Below, piece by piece: positions 16,824 to 26,200 of a DNA stretch of 64,000 nucleotides. The translations under genes and the position numbers were made by a program. How positions within the stretch are numbered: the first letter of the stretch is position 1; every line of letters starts with the position of its first letter. The notes below the pieces were generated by a model that saw nothing but the letters and a program-made list of their open reading frames with translations, did not search any database and was not told the DNA's origin. This stretch comes from CBDDKS01 sp965230335 (lineage in GTDB: Bacteria > Pseudomonadota > Gammaproteobacteria > Enterobacterales > Kangiellaceae): contig CBDDKS010000006.1 of the NCBI GenBank assembly GCA_965230335.1, positions 1,984,001 to 2,048,000 of the forward strand. Direction: 5' to 3'.

Positions 16824-17789
16824 ATGAATCAAGATGTTTTAGTAAAAAATGCACCCCTTGTTGGTATCAGCAGTTGTTTGTTAGGTGAGAAGGTTCGCTT
16901 TGATGGTGGCCATAAGCAAAATAGTTATATTTTAAAAACACTGAGTCAATATTTTACATTTCAGCCATTTTGTCCTGAAGTGGATATTGGTTTGGGTGTG
17001 CCTAGGGAGACGATTCATCTCATTCGGGAAAATGATCTGATTCGATGTGTTGGTACCAAGTCTTCCGAACTGGATGTCACGCAGGCTCTGAAGGATTCGG
17101 CAAGTCAACAGTCTTCACATCATCAGGCATTGAGTGGTTATATATTAAAAAGAGATTCTCCCAGTTGTGGTATGGAGAGAGTGCGGGTGTATCACAATGG
17201 TATGCCACAACGGAATGGTTCAGGTATTTTTGCACAGCAGATGATGCAAAATCATCCGAATCTTCCTGTTGAAGAAGAAGGTCGTTTGGGAGATCCTGTT
17301 TTGCGAGAAAATTTTATTCAACGGGTTTTTATTTTCTATCGTTGGAAAAAATTGACTGAAAGTGAAATAAGTTGGCAATTGCTTAATCGTTTTCATGCAC
17401 AACATAAATATATTTTAATGAGTCACAATCAGGAACAAGCACGTACATTAGGGCGAGAATTGGCTGAAGCCAATACAAAAATGTCTGCCGAAGAATTTAT
17501 ACCACAATATGGTGCTGATTTAATGGTGTTGTTAAAGCAACCGGCTACCCGAAAAAATCATACCAATGTGTTACAGCATATCCAGGGTTATTTAAAGAGT
17601 CACTTGGATAAAGACGATAAACAGGAACTGACAGAATCTATTGAAAATTATCGACTTGGGTTATTGCCTTTGATTGTACCGATTACTTTACTCAAACATT
17701 ATTTTAGAAAATATCCAAATGATTATATGGTTAATTCTTATTACCTTTCTCCTCATCCTTCTGAATTAATGTTGTTGAATCATATTTGA
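16824..17789 (+). CDS. DUF523 and DUF1722 domain protein
   Basis: A 321-residue two-domain protein. The N-terminal DUF523 has SSCLLGEKVRFDGGHK, CPEVDIGLGVPRE and RDSPSCGMERVRVY with conserved cysteines at about residues 17, 52 and 113. The C-terminal DUF1722 (YbgA-like) spans about 190-315 and contains LLKQPATRKNHTNVLQHIQGYLK. The same fusion occurs in many gammaproteobacteria, sometimes near photolyase genes, but none is present here. The cysteine pattern suggests a metal or redox centre; function is unknown. Confidence 0.88.
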   Translation: MNQDVLVKNAPLVGISSCLLGEKVRFDGGHKQNSYILKTLSQYFTFQPFCPEVDIGLGVPRETIHLIRENDLIRCVGTKSSELDVTQALKDSASQQSSHHQALSGYILKRDSPSCGMERVRVYHNGMPQRNGSGIFAQQMMQNHPNLPVEEEGRLGDPVLRENFIQRVFIFYRWKKLTESEISWQLLNRFHAQHKYILMSHNQEQARTLGRELAEANTKMSAEEFIPQYGADLMVLLKQPATRKNHTNVLQHIQGYLKSHLDKDDKQELTESIENYRLGLLPLIVPITLLKHYFRKYPNDYMVNSYYLSPHPSELMLLNHI

Positions 17790-17850
17790 CCTTGTTTAGC
17801 TGATATCAATTTAAATCGGATGTACTAACATAAATGTTTTTAAAAAAACA

Positions 17851-17870
17851 TCCTCAAAATTGAGGAGTTT
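17851..17870 (+). terminator. Hairpin after the DUF523/DUF1722 gene
   Basis: TCCTCAA (17851-17857) pairs with TTGAGGA (17860-17866), followed by GTTTTAT. Likely intrinsic terminator. Confidence 0.5.
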
Positions 17871-18014
17871 TATAAAAGTTCATACCAGATTCATCAAATG
17901 TTCATTATTAGTGAATAAAAAATAATAAACACAGTGATATCTTCATTTAATAAGTTATGAGTAGGTTCATAATTTATTAAAAATGATTAACTTTTAACTA
18001 TCAAAGGTGAACTT

Positions 18015-18512
18015 ATGAAACAAGTGATATTAGCTGTATTTGTCTTTTTTTCAATCACATCCTATGCATTAAACATCTCTGTTGATACGAGTGGCGAAAC
18101 TGTTTTGGCTACTTTCAGTGGGAATACAGGTGTTTCAACAGGAGAAAGATTTAGTATTTGGGTCCGTGAGCCTAGTACTTCTGTTGGAAACGACCTAACG
18201 GTTTTTTATTTTTTCATAGAGGGCTTTTCATCTGTAAGTACTTCTTTAGGGGATTACACAACATTTGAAACAACCTATGATCTCGGTAGCCTGGCATCTG
18301 GAAATTATAGAATTAATGCGGATTATGTATTGAATTATAGAGGTACTTTTTTCGATCCTACGTCATTTTTTGAAGTGCACGTTGGAGACTATGATTCTTT
18401 TGGGAAGACTCATTTTTCAGTAGAAGAACCCAGTGTTGTTCCTTTACCTGCCAGTGCCTGGTTGCTATTGTCAGCTTTAACAGGATTAGGTGTTTTTCGA
18501 AAAAGAAAATAA
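18015..18512 (+). CDS. Secreted protein with VPLPA-CTERM sorting tail
   Basis: A 165-residue exported protein. It has an N-terminal signal peptide (MKQVILAVFVFFSITSYA), a beta-rich middle without recognisable catalytic motif, and a C-terminal VPLPASAWLLLSALTGLG followed by VFRKRK. That tail is a PEP-CTERM variant handled by exosortase systems that sort proteins to the surface or extracellular matrix. No exosortase or other CTERM substrate is evident in this window. GGTGAAC precedes the ATG. Biological role unknown. Confidence 0.82.
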   Translation: MKQVILAVFVFFSITSYALNISVDTSGETVLATFSGNTGVSTGERFSIWVREPSTSVGNDLTVFYFFIEGFSSVSTSLGDYTTFETTYDLGSLASGNYRINADYVLNYRGTFFDPTSFFEVHVGDYDSFGKTHFSVEEPSVVPLPASAWLLLSALTGLGVFRKRK

Positions 18513-18555
18513 TCTAATTATCTGGAACTCAGGTGAATTATATCAATGGTATTTT

Positions 18556-18597
18556 AAATACTGTCTCATAAATCAATTGAGGCAGTATTTAAAAATT
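18556..18597. terminator. Bidirectional terminator between the CTERM gene and rsmD
   Basis: AAATACTGTCTCA (18556-18568) pairs with TGAGGCAGTATTT (18578-18590), flanked by A and T runs on both sides. It separates two converging genes. Confidence 0.75.
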
Positions 18598-18609
18598 TTA
18601 CTTGTCAGC

Positions 18610-19206
18610 TTATTGTTCATCATGACAACTTAATAAATAAAACAGAGATTGCCCCACTTCACTGTGTTTTAAAATGGACCACCCTTCAGGAAGCTTGAGT
18701 GTTTGTGTTTGTTTTTCACATTCTACATAAATTTTGGATTCAGGCTTTAAGCAGGATGATTGATGCAATAAGGTTAATATGCCTTCTACATAATCCTGAT
18801 AAAAGGGAGGATCAATAAACACAATATCAAAGACCTGTTGGCTTTTTTTAATGGCAGTTTCTGCTGCAATATTGGATATCCGTGCATTTTTAAATCCTAA
18901 CTTCTGATAATTCTGTTGTAGTTGAGCTGCAACTTTACGGTGTTTTTCTACAAAGGTGACGGAATCTGCCCCTCTGGATAAGGCCTCAAAACCCAAAGCG
19001 CCGCTGCCAGCAAACAAATCCAGGCAGACAGCACCACTAATGTCGTACATAAGCCAATTAAACAGGGTTTCTCTAACACGATCCAGGGTAGGACGCAGGC
19101 CTGCTACTGAGTTAAATCTTAGTTTATGCCCTTTTTTACTACCGCCAATAATACGGACTTGTCCACTGCTTGAGGCTTTACTGGGTTTTCTTGTGGATTG
19201 ATGCAT
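18610..19206 (-). CDS. rsmD: 16S rRNA (guanine(966)-N2)-methyltransferase
   Basis: SAM-dependent methyltransferase modifying G966 of 16S rRNA in the small subunit. The 198-residue protein has the N-terminal VRIIGGSKKGHKL and RPTLDRVRETLFNWL, the SAM-binding motif LDLFAGSGALGFEALSRGA, and the catalytic FIDPPF (NPPY-type) motif. It is divergent from ftsY, a gene pair conserved across gammaproteobacteria. Confidence 0.95.
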   Translation of the reverse strand: MHQSTRKPSKASSSGQVRIIGGSKKGHKLRFNSVAGLRPTLDRVRETLFNWLMYDISGAVCLDLFAGSGALGFEALSRGADSVTFVEKHRKVAAQLQQNYQKLGFKNARISNIAAETAIKKSQQVFDIVFIDPPFYQDYVEGILTLLHQSSCLKPESKIYVECEKQTQTLKLPEGWSILKHSEVGQSLFYLLSCHDEQ

Positions 19207-19272
19207 GTACTCGAGCTGCCCGAAAATGTTACTATAGCGACGATAGACGACTTAACAATGCCATACTGAAAT

Positions 19273-20592
19273 ATGTCTGATTCAGATTCTAACACAACCA
19301 CCAAATCTCGCGGCTTATTTGGTTGGTTTAAGCGAAGCAAACGCTCACAGTCCCAAAGTGAAGCCGCCACATCAGAGATTCAAGATACGTCATTACAGAA
19401 TGACAAAGCCTCTTCAGATTCTGCTACGGAGCTAAATACAGAAATACAAGAGCCGGTTATGGATAATGATGCTTTGCCAGAGATGACGCAAGGCACCAAT
19501 CTGTCGACGGAGGCTACTACTTCAATAGACACTGACTCAATAGCCACTGTTTCCCATGATGTTTCTGAGGATGCGGCTGCAGGTGAAATAGAGTCGGTAG
19601 ATGAAACACAGTCGATAGATCAAGCACAGTCGGAAGGTCCGAAAAAGGGTTTTTTCTCACGTTTAAAGTCGGGTCTGAAAAAAACCAGTCAACAGCTGAC
19701 ATCTGGCTTATCCAGTTTAGTTCTGGGCAAGAAACACATTGACGATGAATTATTAGAGGATATAGAAACACAATTATTAATGGCTGATGTGGGTATTGAT
19801 GCGACACAATCCGTTATTAATACGTTAACTGAATCCACTCAAAGGAAAGAATTAAAAGATCCTCAGGCACTCATGTACAAGCTAAAACAGTTGTTGCAGG
19901 ATATGATAGAGCCTGTTGCCGAGCCTTTGTCTTTTACTAAAGAAACGTCTCCTTATGTCATTTTAATGGTGGGCGTAAATGGCGTAGGAAAAACCACAAC
20001 CATTGGCAAACTAGCGCAGACGTTAAAAAATCAGGGGCTTTCTGTCATGTTAGCAGCAGGGGATACCTTTCGTGCCGCTGCGGTTGAGCAGCTTCAGGTT
20101 TGGGGTGAACGTAATCAAATTCCTGTGGTTGCCCAGCATGAAGGCGCTGATAGTGCTTCTGTCATTTATGATGCCTTGGAGTCAGCAAAGTCCAAGCAAA
20201 TGGATGTGTTAATTGCTGATACCGCAGGACGTTTGCACACCAAAAATAATCTGATGGATGAATTAATTAAAGTCAAACGGGTGATGCAAAAGATTGAATC
20301 CAGTGCACCCCATGAAGTGATGCTGGTAGTTGATGCTGGTACCGGACAAAATGCTTTAAAACAGGCCGAAGAGTTTCATAAAGCCGTGAATGTGACCGGT
20401 ATTACTTTAACAAAACTGGATGGCACAGCTAAAGGTGGTGTTATTTTTGCTTTGGCTAATCAATTACGTATTCCTATTCGTTTTATAGGTGTTGGTGAAA
20501 AATTAGACGACTTACGCCCCTTTGATGCAAAAGATTTTATTGATGCGTTATTTGATGATGCGCTTTTTAGCAAAGAAGCGATTAACCAATAA
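19273..20592 (+). CDS. ftsY: Signal recognition particle receptor FtsY
   Basis: SRP receptor GTPase that delivers ribosome-nascent chain complexes to the SecYEG translocon. The 439-residue protein has an acidic, poorly conserved N-terminal A domain (residues 1 to about 130), then the N and G domains. G motifs are visible: GVNGVGKTTTIGKLA, DTAGR and TKLDG, with the GDTFRAAAVEQL insertion box. It is divergent from rsmD and followed by ftsE-ftsX in the usual order. No rpoH follows ftsX here. Confidence 0.97.
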   Translation: MSDSDSNTTTKSRGLFGWFKRSKRSQSQSEAATSEIQDTSLQNDKASSDSATELNTEIQEPVMDNDALPEMTQGTNLSTEATTSIDTDSIATVSHDVSEDAAAGEIESVDETQSIDQAQSEGPKKGFFSRLKSGLKKTSQQLTSGLSSLVLGKKHIDDELLEDIETQLLMADVGIDATQSVINTLTESTQRKELKDPQALMYKLKQLLQDMIEPVAEPLSFTKETSPYVILMVGVNGVGKTTTIGKLAQTLKNQGLSVMLAAGDTFRAAAVEQLQVWGERNQIPVVAQHEGADSASVIYDALESAKSKQMDVLIADTAGRLHTKNNLMDELIKVKRVMQKIESSAPHEVMLVVDAGTGQNALKQAEEFHKAVNVTGITLTKLDGTAKGGVIFALANQLRIPIRFIGVGEKLDDLRPFDAKDFIDALFDDALFSKEAINQ

Positions 20593-20640
20593 GTACCTGA
20601 CAAAGAACCTCTGAATAATGACGATGCGATATAATACATT

Positions 20641-21321
20641 ATGATTCAGTTTAATCATGTTTCCAAACGTTATACCAGTGGTCATGAAGCACTAAAAGAT
20701 ATTTCATTTACACTGGAATCCGGTGAGATGTCTTTTTTGACCGGACATTCAGGGGCAGGAAAAAGTACGTTATTAAAATTAATTTGTATTATGGAAAAAC
20801 CCACCTCAGGACAAGTATTGATCGACAGTAAAAATATCAGCCGTATCAGTCGAAGAAAAGTCCCTTATACACGACGTAATATTGGTGTGATTTTTCAGGA
20901 TCATCGATTGCTTATGGATAGGAATGTATTTGATAATGTTGCGTTACCTTTGGTGATTGAAGGCTATCCACCTCGAGAAATCGGTAAACGGGTTCGAGCG
21001 GCATTAGACAAGGTTGGGTTGCTTTCGAAAGAAAAAATGACGCCCATTATGTTATCAGGAGGAGAACAACAAAGAGTGGGTATTGCCAGAGCGGTTGTCA
21101 ATAAACCGCCCATATTACTTGCCGATGAGCCGACAGGAAACCTTGATCCTAATTTATCGGCAGAAATCATGAATTTGTTTGAACAGTTTAATCAGGTGGG
21201 TGTGTGCGTACTTATTGCTTCTCATGATCTGGGTTTGATTGCACGTATGCCCTATCGGGTCATGACATTGAAAGATGGACGTTTAATTCGAGATACAGGT
21301 AGTGCATCCCATGAAGCATAA
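20641..21321 (+). CDS. ftsE: Cell division ATP-binding protein FtsE
   Basis: ATPase of the FtsEX complex, which activates septal peptidoglycan amidases through EnvC-type partners. The 226-residue protein has Walker A GHSGAGKST, Q-loop FQDHRLL, signature LSGGEQQRVGIARA, Walker B ILLADEPTGNLD and the switch histidine in ASHD. The start lies 48 bases after ftsY, and the 3' end overlaps ftsX by 20 bases. Confidence 0.97.
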   Translation: MIQFNHVSKRYTSGHEALKDISFTLESGEMSFLTGHSGAGKSTLLKLICIMEKPTSGQVLIDSKNISRISRRKVPYTRRNIGVIFQDHRLLMDRNVFDNVALPLVIEGYPPREIGKRVRAALDKVGLLSKEKMTPIMLSGGEQQRVGIARAVVNKPPILLADEPTGNLDPNLSAEIMNLFEQFNQVGVCVLIASHDLGLIARMPYRVMTLKDGRLIRDTGSASHEA

Positions 21322-22285
21322 AACAGAAAAAGGCGCTCAACTTTTCTCAAAGGGAACCATCTCTTCTCGTTTTAATATGACGATGCGTCAACACAGGATA
21401 GAATGTTTAAAAGGTATTCAGGATATTCTGAAATATCCATTATCCAGTTTTATGACCATTGCTGTGTTAGCCATTGCTCTTGCTTTGCCAACCAGCTTTT
21501 ATATTTTTTTAAAAAATATTAATACCTTGTCTGATAATTGGGATGGTGTTGCACAAATTTCATTATTTTTAAAAACCTCTGCCGATGAGAAAGCCATTGA
21601 AAAATTACAAAAAAAACTACAGACATCAAAGAAAATTGCAAAAATAGAATTTATTGATAAAGAAAAAGGTTTAAAGGAGTTTAGTGAGCGTTCAGGTTTT
21701 GGTGAAGCCTTATCTTATTTGGATGACAATCCATTACCTCATACTTTTCTTGTGATACCCAGTAAATCATTTAGTACACCAATAGCATCACAACAACTGA
21801 CGGAAGAATTGCAAAAAGAAAGTGCTGTAGAGCTAGCACAGCTTGATTTAAAATGGGTTCAAAAATTTCACAGTATTATGCATATTGCAGAGCGTATAGT
21901 TTATATACTCAGTATTTTGTTGAGTTTGGCTGTTTTATTGATTATCGGGAATACCATTCGACTGGCCATACAGAGCCGACGTGAAGAAATTCAAATTATA
22001 AAACTGGTTGGTGCGACAGATGCTTTTATCCGGCGTCCTTTTTTGTATTCGGGTATTTGGTATGGCCTTATTGCTGGATTGATTGCTTTTCTTTTAATCA
22101 GCATCAGTGTGTTTTGGTTGAGTGACCCGGTGAATAGGTTATCGGCACAATATAACAGTCATTTTGTGCTGACCGGGCTATCAATAGCAGATGTTGTACA
22201 ATTATTGGCAGTGAGTACACTGTTAGGCTTTTTAGGATCCTGGCTATCGGTAGGCCGTCATTTAAAAGATATTGAACCAACCTAG
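21302..22285 (+). CDS. ftsX: Cell division protein FtsX
   Basis: Membrane subunit of FtsEX with four transmembrane helices. The first is near residue 50 and three follow in the C-terminal half, with the conserved stretch RLAIQSRREEIQIIKLVGATDAFIRRPF. A periplasmic domain of about 100 residues carries the amidase-activator interface. The start may be GTG 21302 or ATG 21311; both overlap ftsE and ribosome-site spacing does not decide. A hairpin terminator follows. Confidence 0.95.
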   Translation: MHPMKHKTEKGAQLFSKGTISSRFNMTMRQHRIECLKGIQDILKYPLSSFMTIAVLAIALALPTSFYIFLKNINTLSDNWDGVAQISLFLKTSADEKAIEKLQKKLQTSKKIAKIEFIDKEKGLKEFSERSGFGEALSYLDDNPLPHTFLVIPSKSFSTPIASQQLTEELQKESAVELAQLDLKWVQKFHSIMHIAERIVYILSILLSLAVLLIIGNTIRLAIQSRREEIQIIKLVGATDAFIRRPFLYSGIWYGLIAGLIAFLLISISVFWLSDPVNRLSAQYNSHFVLTGLSIADVVQLLAVSTLLGFLGSWLSVGRHLKDIEPT

Positions 22286-22306
22286 TGTTTAGTAAAACAC
22301 TATTTT
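22284..22306 (+). terminator. Terminator after ftsX
   Basis: AGTGTTT (22284-22290) pairs with AAACACT (22295-22301) around a 4-base loop, followed by ATTTT. It overlaps the ftsX stop. Confidence 0.65.
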
Positions 22307-22572
22307 GAGATGAGTCGTTAAAAGGAATAAGCGATATATTTCCTATAAATGAGATTTATTTATCATTTTTTGAGGAGTATTGTGATAATTTGGCGATACA
22401 CTTTCGTATTTAATGTGAGATTATCTATAGTTAGTGAGATAAGCTCCCTAATACTTTTGTCATTGATTAGCATCAATTTATCGGCTAATGACTGGGTTAT
22501 GACCTCACAGTGCTATGATTAGATGAGAAGTATGTACGTTTTAAACTCCCTTTAAGTGGCAGGAGTTCTGCA

Positions 22573-24513
22573 ATGTTAATGATAAAAAAACTGAAATACT
22601 GTTTAACTATGGTCAGTTTTTTCATAATGACGGCGATTCCAGTCATGGCAGAAATCAAAACATGGCAGCTGAATGGAAAGACTTATTTAATGGATATAGA
22701 GCCGAGCCCCCGTTTTTCTTCAAAAAATATTTCTGATACATCCCATCATGATGTGGTGCACTATCAGGGAGAGATTATTAATGAACCCAATAGTTGGGTA
22801 AGAATTTCCAAAATAGGGAAAGACTGGCAGGGTATTGTCTCATTATCCGGGGAGTTATATGAGTTTAAAAAACAGCCTTTATCACATGGAAAAAAAACAT
22901 CATCACCATTAAAAGCTTCAGAGTTTGATAAAACCAATATGACTTGTGGTGCCAAACATCCTATCAATTTTTCCGCTATCGTCCCAGCTCATGCACAAAC
23001 CTCTAATGTGTTAACCAGTAAAAGTATTTTTAATAACCAAAAAGTAGCTTTTGCAACCCTATGTGATCGTTTAGTGGATGGTGTGTGTGTGTTTACTGAA
23101 ATACAGTTTGTGATTGATTCATCTTTTCAGAACTTATTCCCTGGCAATTTTAGAGAACAGGTGGATTCATTGATTAATATGGTGGAAGGTTTTTATCTGG
23201 GAGATTTTAATATTGCATTTAATACCATTACTACGGAGTTTTTAACGTCAAATGTCTTTACAACATCAACGGATAAAGACACATTATTAAATGATATTCT
23301 TTCAAAGCGTCGTCTTAATCAATTAACCTTTGATGAAAACCGTCGTTCAATTATGCACTTGTTAACAGGCAGAAATCTGGATGGTACGGTTATAGGAGGT
23401 GCTTTTGTTGATCAAGTCTGTTCTTCGGGTGCCGTTGGTTTGACGCAGTTTTTTAGTAGTATTAGTGCAACCGCTTTAGTTGTAGCTCATGAAGTCGGTC
23501 ATAATTTTGGTGCACAACATGATTCGGATGATAATTCTTGTCAAAATAATCGTTTTATCATGTCGCCAAACCTTTTTCTGAGAGCAACTAATTTTTCGAG
23601 TTGTTCTTTTTCAGAAATTACTACAGAAATTTCACAAATCAGTAATAGTATTTTGCCTTTGTGTTTTAATTTTCCGGTGGAACTTTCAGTGAGTGCCAGT
23701 GTGAATAATCCCGCTGCTTCCAGCGTACCCAATGTTGATCTGGATTATACTGTGTTATTGGAGTCAGGAAGTTTTCAGGTACTGGATAGTTTTTCGATCA
23801 ATGGTTCGGTAACGAATGGAGATGCTGTTTTTACATCGGTCAGTTATGATGGTACGAATTGTACTTTATTGAACAGTGCACAAGAATATGAGTGTGCATT
23901 AGAAAATGTTTCAGTCAATAGCATTGATCTTTCTATCAGTGTCACGGGTGCTTCTGCACTCGTAGAACTCACGCATACACTAGAGGTGAATGACGGAGAT
24001 AGCTTTAAAGATGTTGATGAAACCAATAATAATCTGGTTGAACAAATCAATTTTTCCAACTTGCCAGCAAAGGGAGATTTGCCAGCGCAACCGGATAATG
24101 TCTCTGCCAGTGTGACGGCAAATAATGACGTCAACTTAACCTGGGTGGATGCCAGTGATAATGAAAATGGTTTTCGTATAGAACGACAGGAAGGAAGTGG
24201 TGGTTTTGCTGAAGTGGTTTCTCTGACAGCTAATACAGCAACGTATTTAGATACATCGGTTGAGACAGGAACGACTTACAGTTATCGGGTCGTTGCATTT
24301 AATTTTGAAGGTGATGTACAAAGTGAATCAGTGACAATCACGGTTTCTAATAGTGATAATGGAGGGGGTTCTTCTCCATCAGATCCGGGTGATACTTCTG
24401 ATCCAAACACACCGGGAAGCTCTGCTGATCAGTCGAGTGGTTCGATACCTGTATCATGGTTATTCATAGTAATGTCTTTATATTTTGCCAGACGATTAAA
24501 CAGCCCCCAATAG
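22573..24513 (+). CDS. Secreted zinc metalloprotease (reprolysin-like) with fibronectin-type domain
   Basis: A 646-residue exported protein. After a signal peptide ending near AIPVMA, a propeptide-like region leads to a zincin domain with HEVGHNFGAQH (His at about 306), the extended HExxHxxGxxH signature of reprolysin/adamalysin-like metzincins, and a later MSP Met-turn candidate. A CARDB-like beta domain (about 370-500) and a fibronectin type III domain (about 515-605, ending YSYRVVAFNFEGDVQ) follow. A Ser/Pro/Gly linker ends in a hydrophobic helix and Arg pair, like a GlyGly-CTERM sorting tail. GGCAGGAG sits well before the ATG. It converges on recN with an 18-base overlap. Confidence 0.85.
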   Translation: MLMIKKLKYCLTMVSFFIMTAIPVMAEIKTWQLNGKTYLMDIEPSPRFSSKNISDTSHHDVVHYQGEIINEPNSWVRISKIGKDWQGIVSLSGELYEFKKQPLSHGKKTSSPLKASEFDKTNMTCGAKHPINFSAIVPAHAQTSNVLTSKSIFNNQKVAFATLCDRLVDGVCVFTEIQFVIDSSFQNLFPGNFREQVDSLINMVEGFYLGDFNIAFNTITTEFLTSNVFTTSTDKDTLLNDILSKRRLNQLTFDENRRSIMHLLTGRNLDGTVIGGAFVDQVCSSGAVGLTQFFSSISATALVVAHEVGHNFGAQHDSDDNSCQNNRFIMSPNLFLRATNFSSCSFSEITTEISQISNSILPLCFNFPVELSVSASVNNPAASSVPNVDLDYTVLLESGSFQVLDSFSINGSVTNGDAVFTSVSYDGTNCTLLNSAQEYECALENVSVNSIDLSISVTGASALVELTHTLEVNDGDSFKDVDETNNNLVEQINFSNLPAKGDLPAQPDNVSASVTANNDVNLTWVDASDNENGFRIERQEGSGGFAEVVSLTANTATYLDTSVETGTTYSYRVVAFNFEGDVQSESVTITVSNSDNGGGSSPSDPGDTSDPNTPGSSADQSSGSIPVSWLFIVMSLYFARRLNSPQ

Positions 24514-26157
24514 TTCTTTAGCATGTTCCAGAGTATTGTCTGTTATGGATTGCCCGCCAACCATACGGGCAATTTCTTCAATACGTTCTTCTTTACTTAA
24601 TAAGTCAAGGTTGACATGAGTATGGTTTTGGGACTTTGTTTTTTTACTGAGAAGATGTTGATTACCTCGTGCAGCCACCTGAGGCTGATGGGTCACACAG
24701 AGTACTTGGGTGTGTTGGGCAATACTTTTCAATTTTCTACCAACAATGTCGGCGGTTTTTCCACCAATACCCACATCGACTTCATCAAAGATTAAACAAG
24801 GTGTGACTTTCTTTTGTGCCGTGATAACCTGAATAGCCAAGCTGATTCTGGACAGTTCGCCACCAGAGGCTACTTTGGAAAGGGGCATTAATGGTTGACC
24901 AGGATTTGCCGAAACCTGAAATTCGATAACATCATTTCCGGTGAGTGACACCTGACTTTGTTGAGATTCTAATTGTATTTTAAATTGTCCACCATCCATA
25001 CCCAATTGCTGCATTTCCTGTTGTACATGGTTTGCCAGGGATGTGGCAGTATTTTTCCTGGCTTTGGATAATTTTTTAGCGGCTGTTTGATAATCATTTT
25101 TTAATATTTCCAATTCAGTTTTTAATTCATCCTGATGCTCAGAGGTGCTCGTTAAGGTTTTGAGTTCTTGATGAAGTTGTTGTATCGTGTCTGGTAACTG
25201 TTCAAGCGTGACATGGTGTTTTCTTGATAAGTCATGCAGTTGACTGAGTTCATCGTCTAATCTCGAAAGTTCTTCCGGGTGATACTCAACGGCATCATGG
25301 TAACGTCGTATTTCAGAAATACTTTCTTGCAAAAAATCGAGGCTGTTTTGTAATAGCTCGACAGAGTTTTTTAAATTAGGATCTTTGTCTTGAAGTGCAG
25401 TCAGTTCATTTAAATGGACTGTCAGTTGGTTATGCAGGCTATTATCTGTATCGTAAAGTTCAGTCAGTGCATTTTGACTGGCAGATAATAGATTCTGAGC
25501 ATTAGCTGCCCGGCTGTGGTCGATTTCAATTTGATGTACGGAATCAGCGGTGATGTTTAATCCATCAAATTCCTGAACCTGATAAGTTAATAAAGCAATA
25601 CGCTCTTGTGTGATTTGTGTGTTTTTTTGATTTTCCTGAAATGTTTTGTAAAGTGTCTGATAGGTTGTTGCTATGTCACGAACCTTATCGAGCAATGTTG
25701 TGTTATCTAATAAGGCATCTAATAAACTGAGTTGATAAGTGGTTTGGCTGAGTGATTGATGGGCATGTTGACCATGAATATCAATCAGATATGCTCCTAT
25801 TTCCTGTAGCATATTCAAGGGAACAGCATGACCATTAATAAAACAGCGTGTTCGGCCTTTTCGAGAGAGCTGTCTACGTAATATGCATTCTCCAGAGGCT
25901 TCCAGGGCATGTTCCAGTAACCATGCATGAATAACGGGTTGTTGTGAAATATCAAAACAGGCAGAAATATCGGCTTTGTCACAATCAAAGCGTATGACAG
26001 AATTATCGGTTTTATCACCTAAGGCCAGGCCCAGAGCATCAATAATAATGGACTTACCGGCTCCGGTTTCTCCAGTAATGACCGTCATACCCGAAGAGAA
26101 ATCAATCGATAAGTGTTCAATCAGTGCAATATTTTTGATATCAAGAGAAAGTAACAT
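24496..26157 (-). CDS. recN: DNA repair protein RecN
   Basis: SMC-like ATPase for double-strand break repair. The 553-residue protein has Walker A GETGAGKSIIIDALGL near the N-terminus, two long coiled-coil stretches, the signature LSKVASGGELSRISLAIQ and Walker B PCLIFDEVDVGIGG. It is downstream of nadK on the same strand with a 43-base gap, a common arrangement. The 3' end overlaps that of the converging protease gene by 18 bases. Confidence 0.96.
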   Translation of the reverse strand: MLLSLDIKNIALIEHLSIDFSSGMTVITGETGAGKSIIIDALGLALGDKTDNSVIRFDCDKADISACFDISQQPVIHAWLLEHALEASGECILRRQLSRKGRTRCFINGHAVPLNMLQEIGAYLIDIHGQHAHQSLSQTTYQLSLLDALLDNTTLLDKVRDIATTYQTLYKTFQENQKNTQITQERIALLTYQVQEFDGLNITADSVHQIEIDHSRAANAQNLLSASQNALTELYDTDNSLHNQLTVHLNELTALQDKDPNLKNSVELLQNSLDFLQESISEIRRYHDAVEYHPEELSRLDDELSQLHDLSRKHHVTLEQLPDTIQQLHQELKTLTSTSEHQDELKTELEILKNDYQTAAKKLSKARKNTATSLANHVQQEMQQLGMDGGQFKIQLESQQSQVSLTGNDVIEFQVSANPGQPLMPLSKVASGGELSRISLAIQVITAQKKVTPCLIFDEVDVGIGGKTADIVGRKLKSIAQHTQVLCVTHQPQVAARGNQHLLSKKTKSQNHTHVNLDLLSKEERIEEIARMVGGQSITDNTLEHAKELLGAV

Positions 26158-26200
26158 AGCAGAATAAAGTCAGTGTCCTATGTATTGATGAAAGTGTTTG

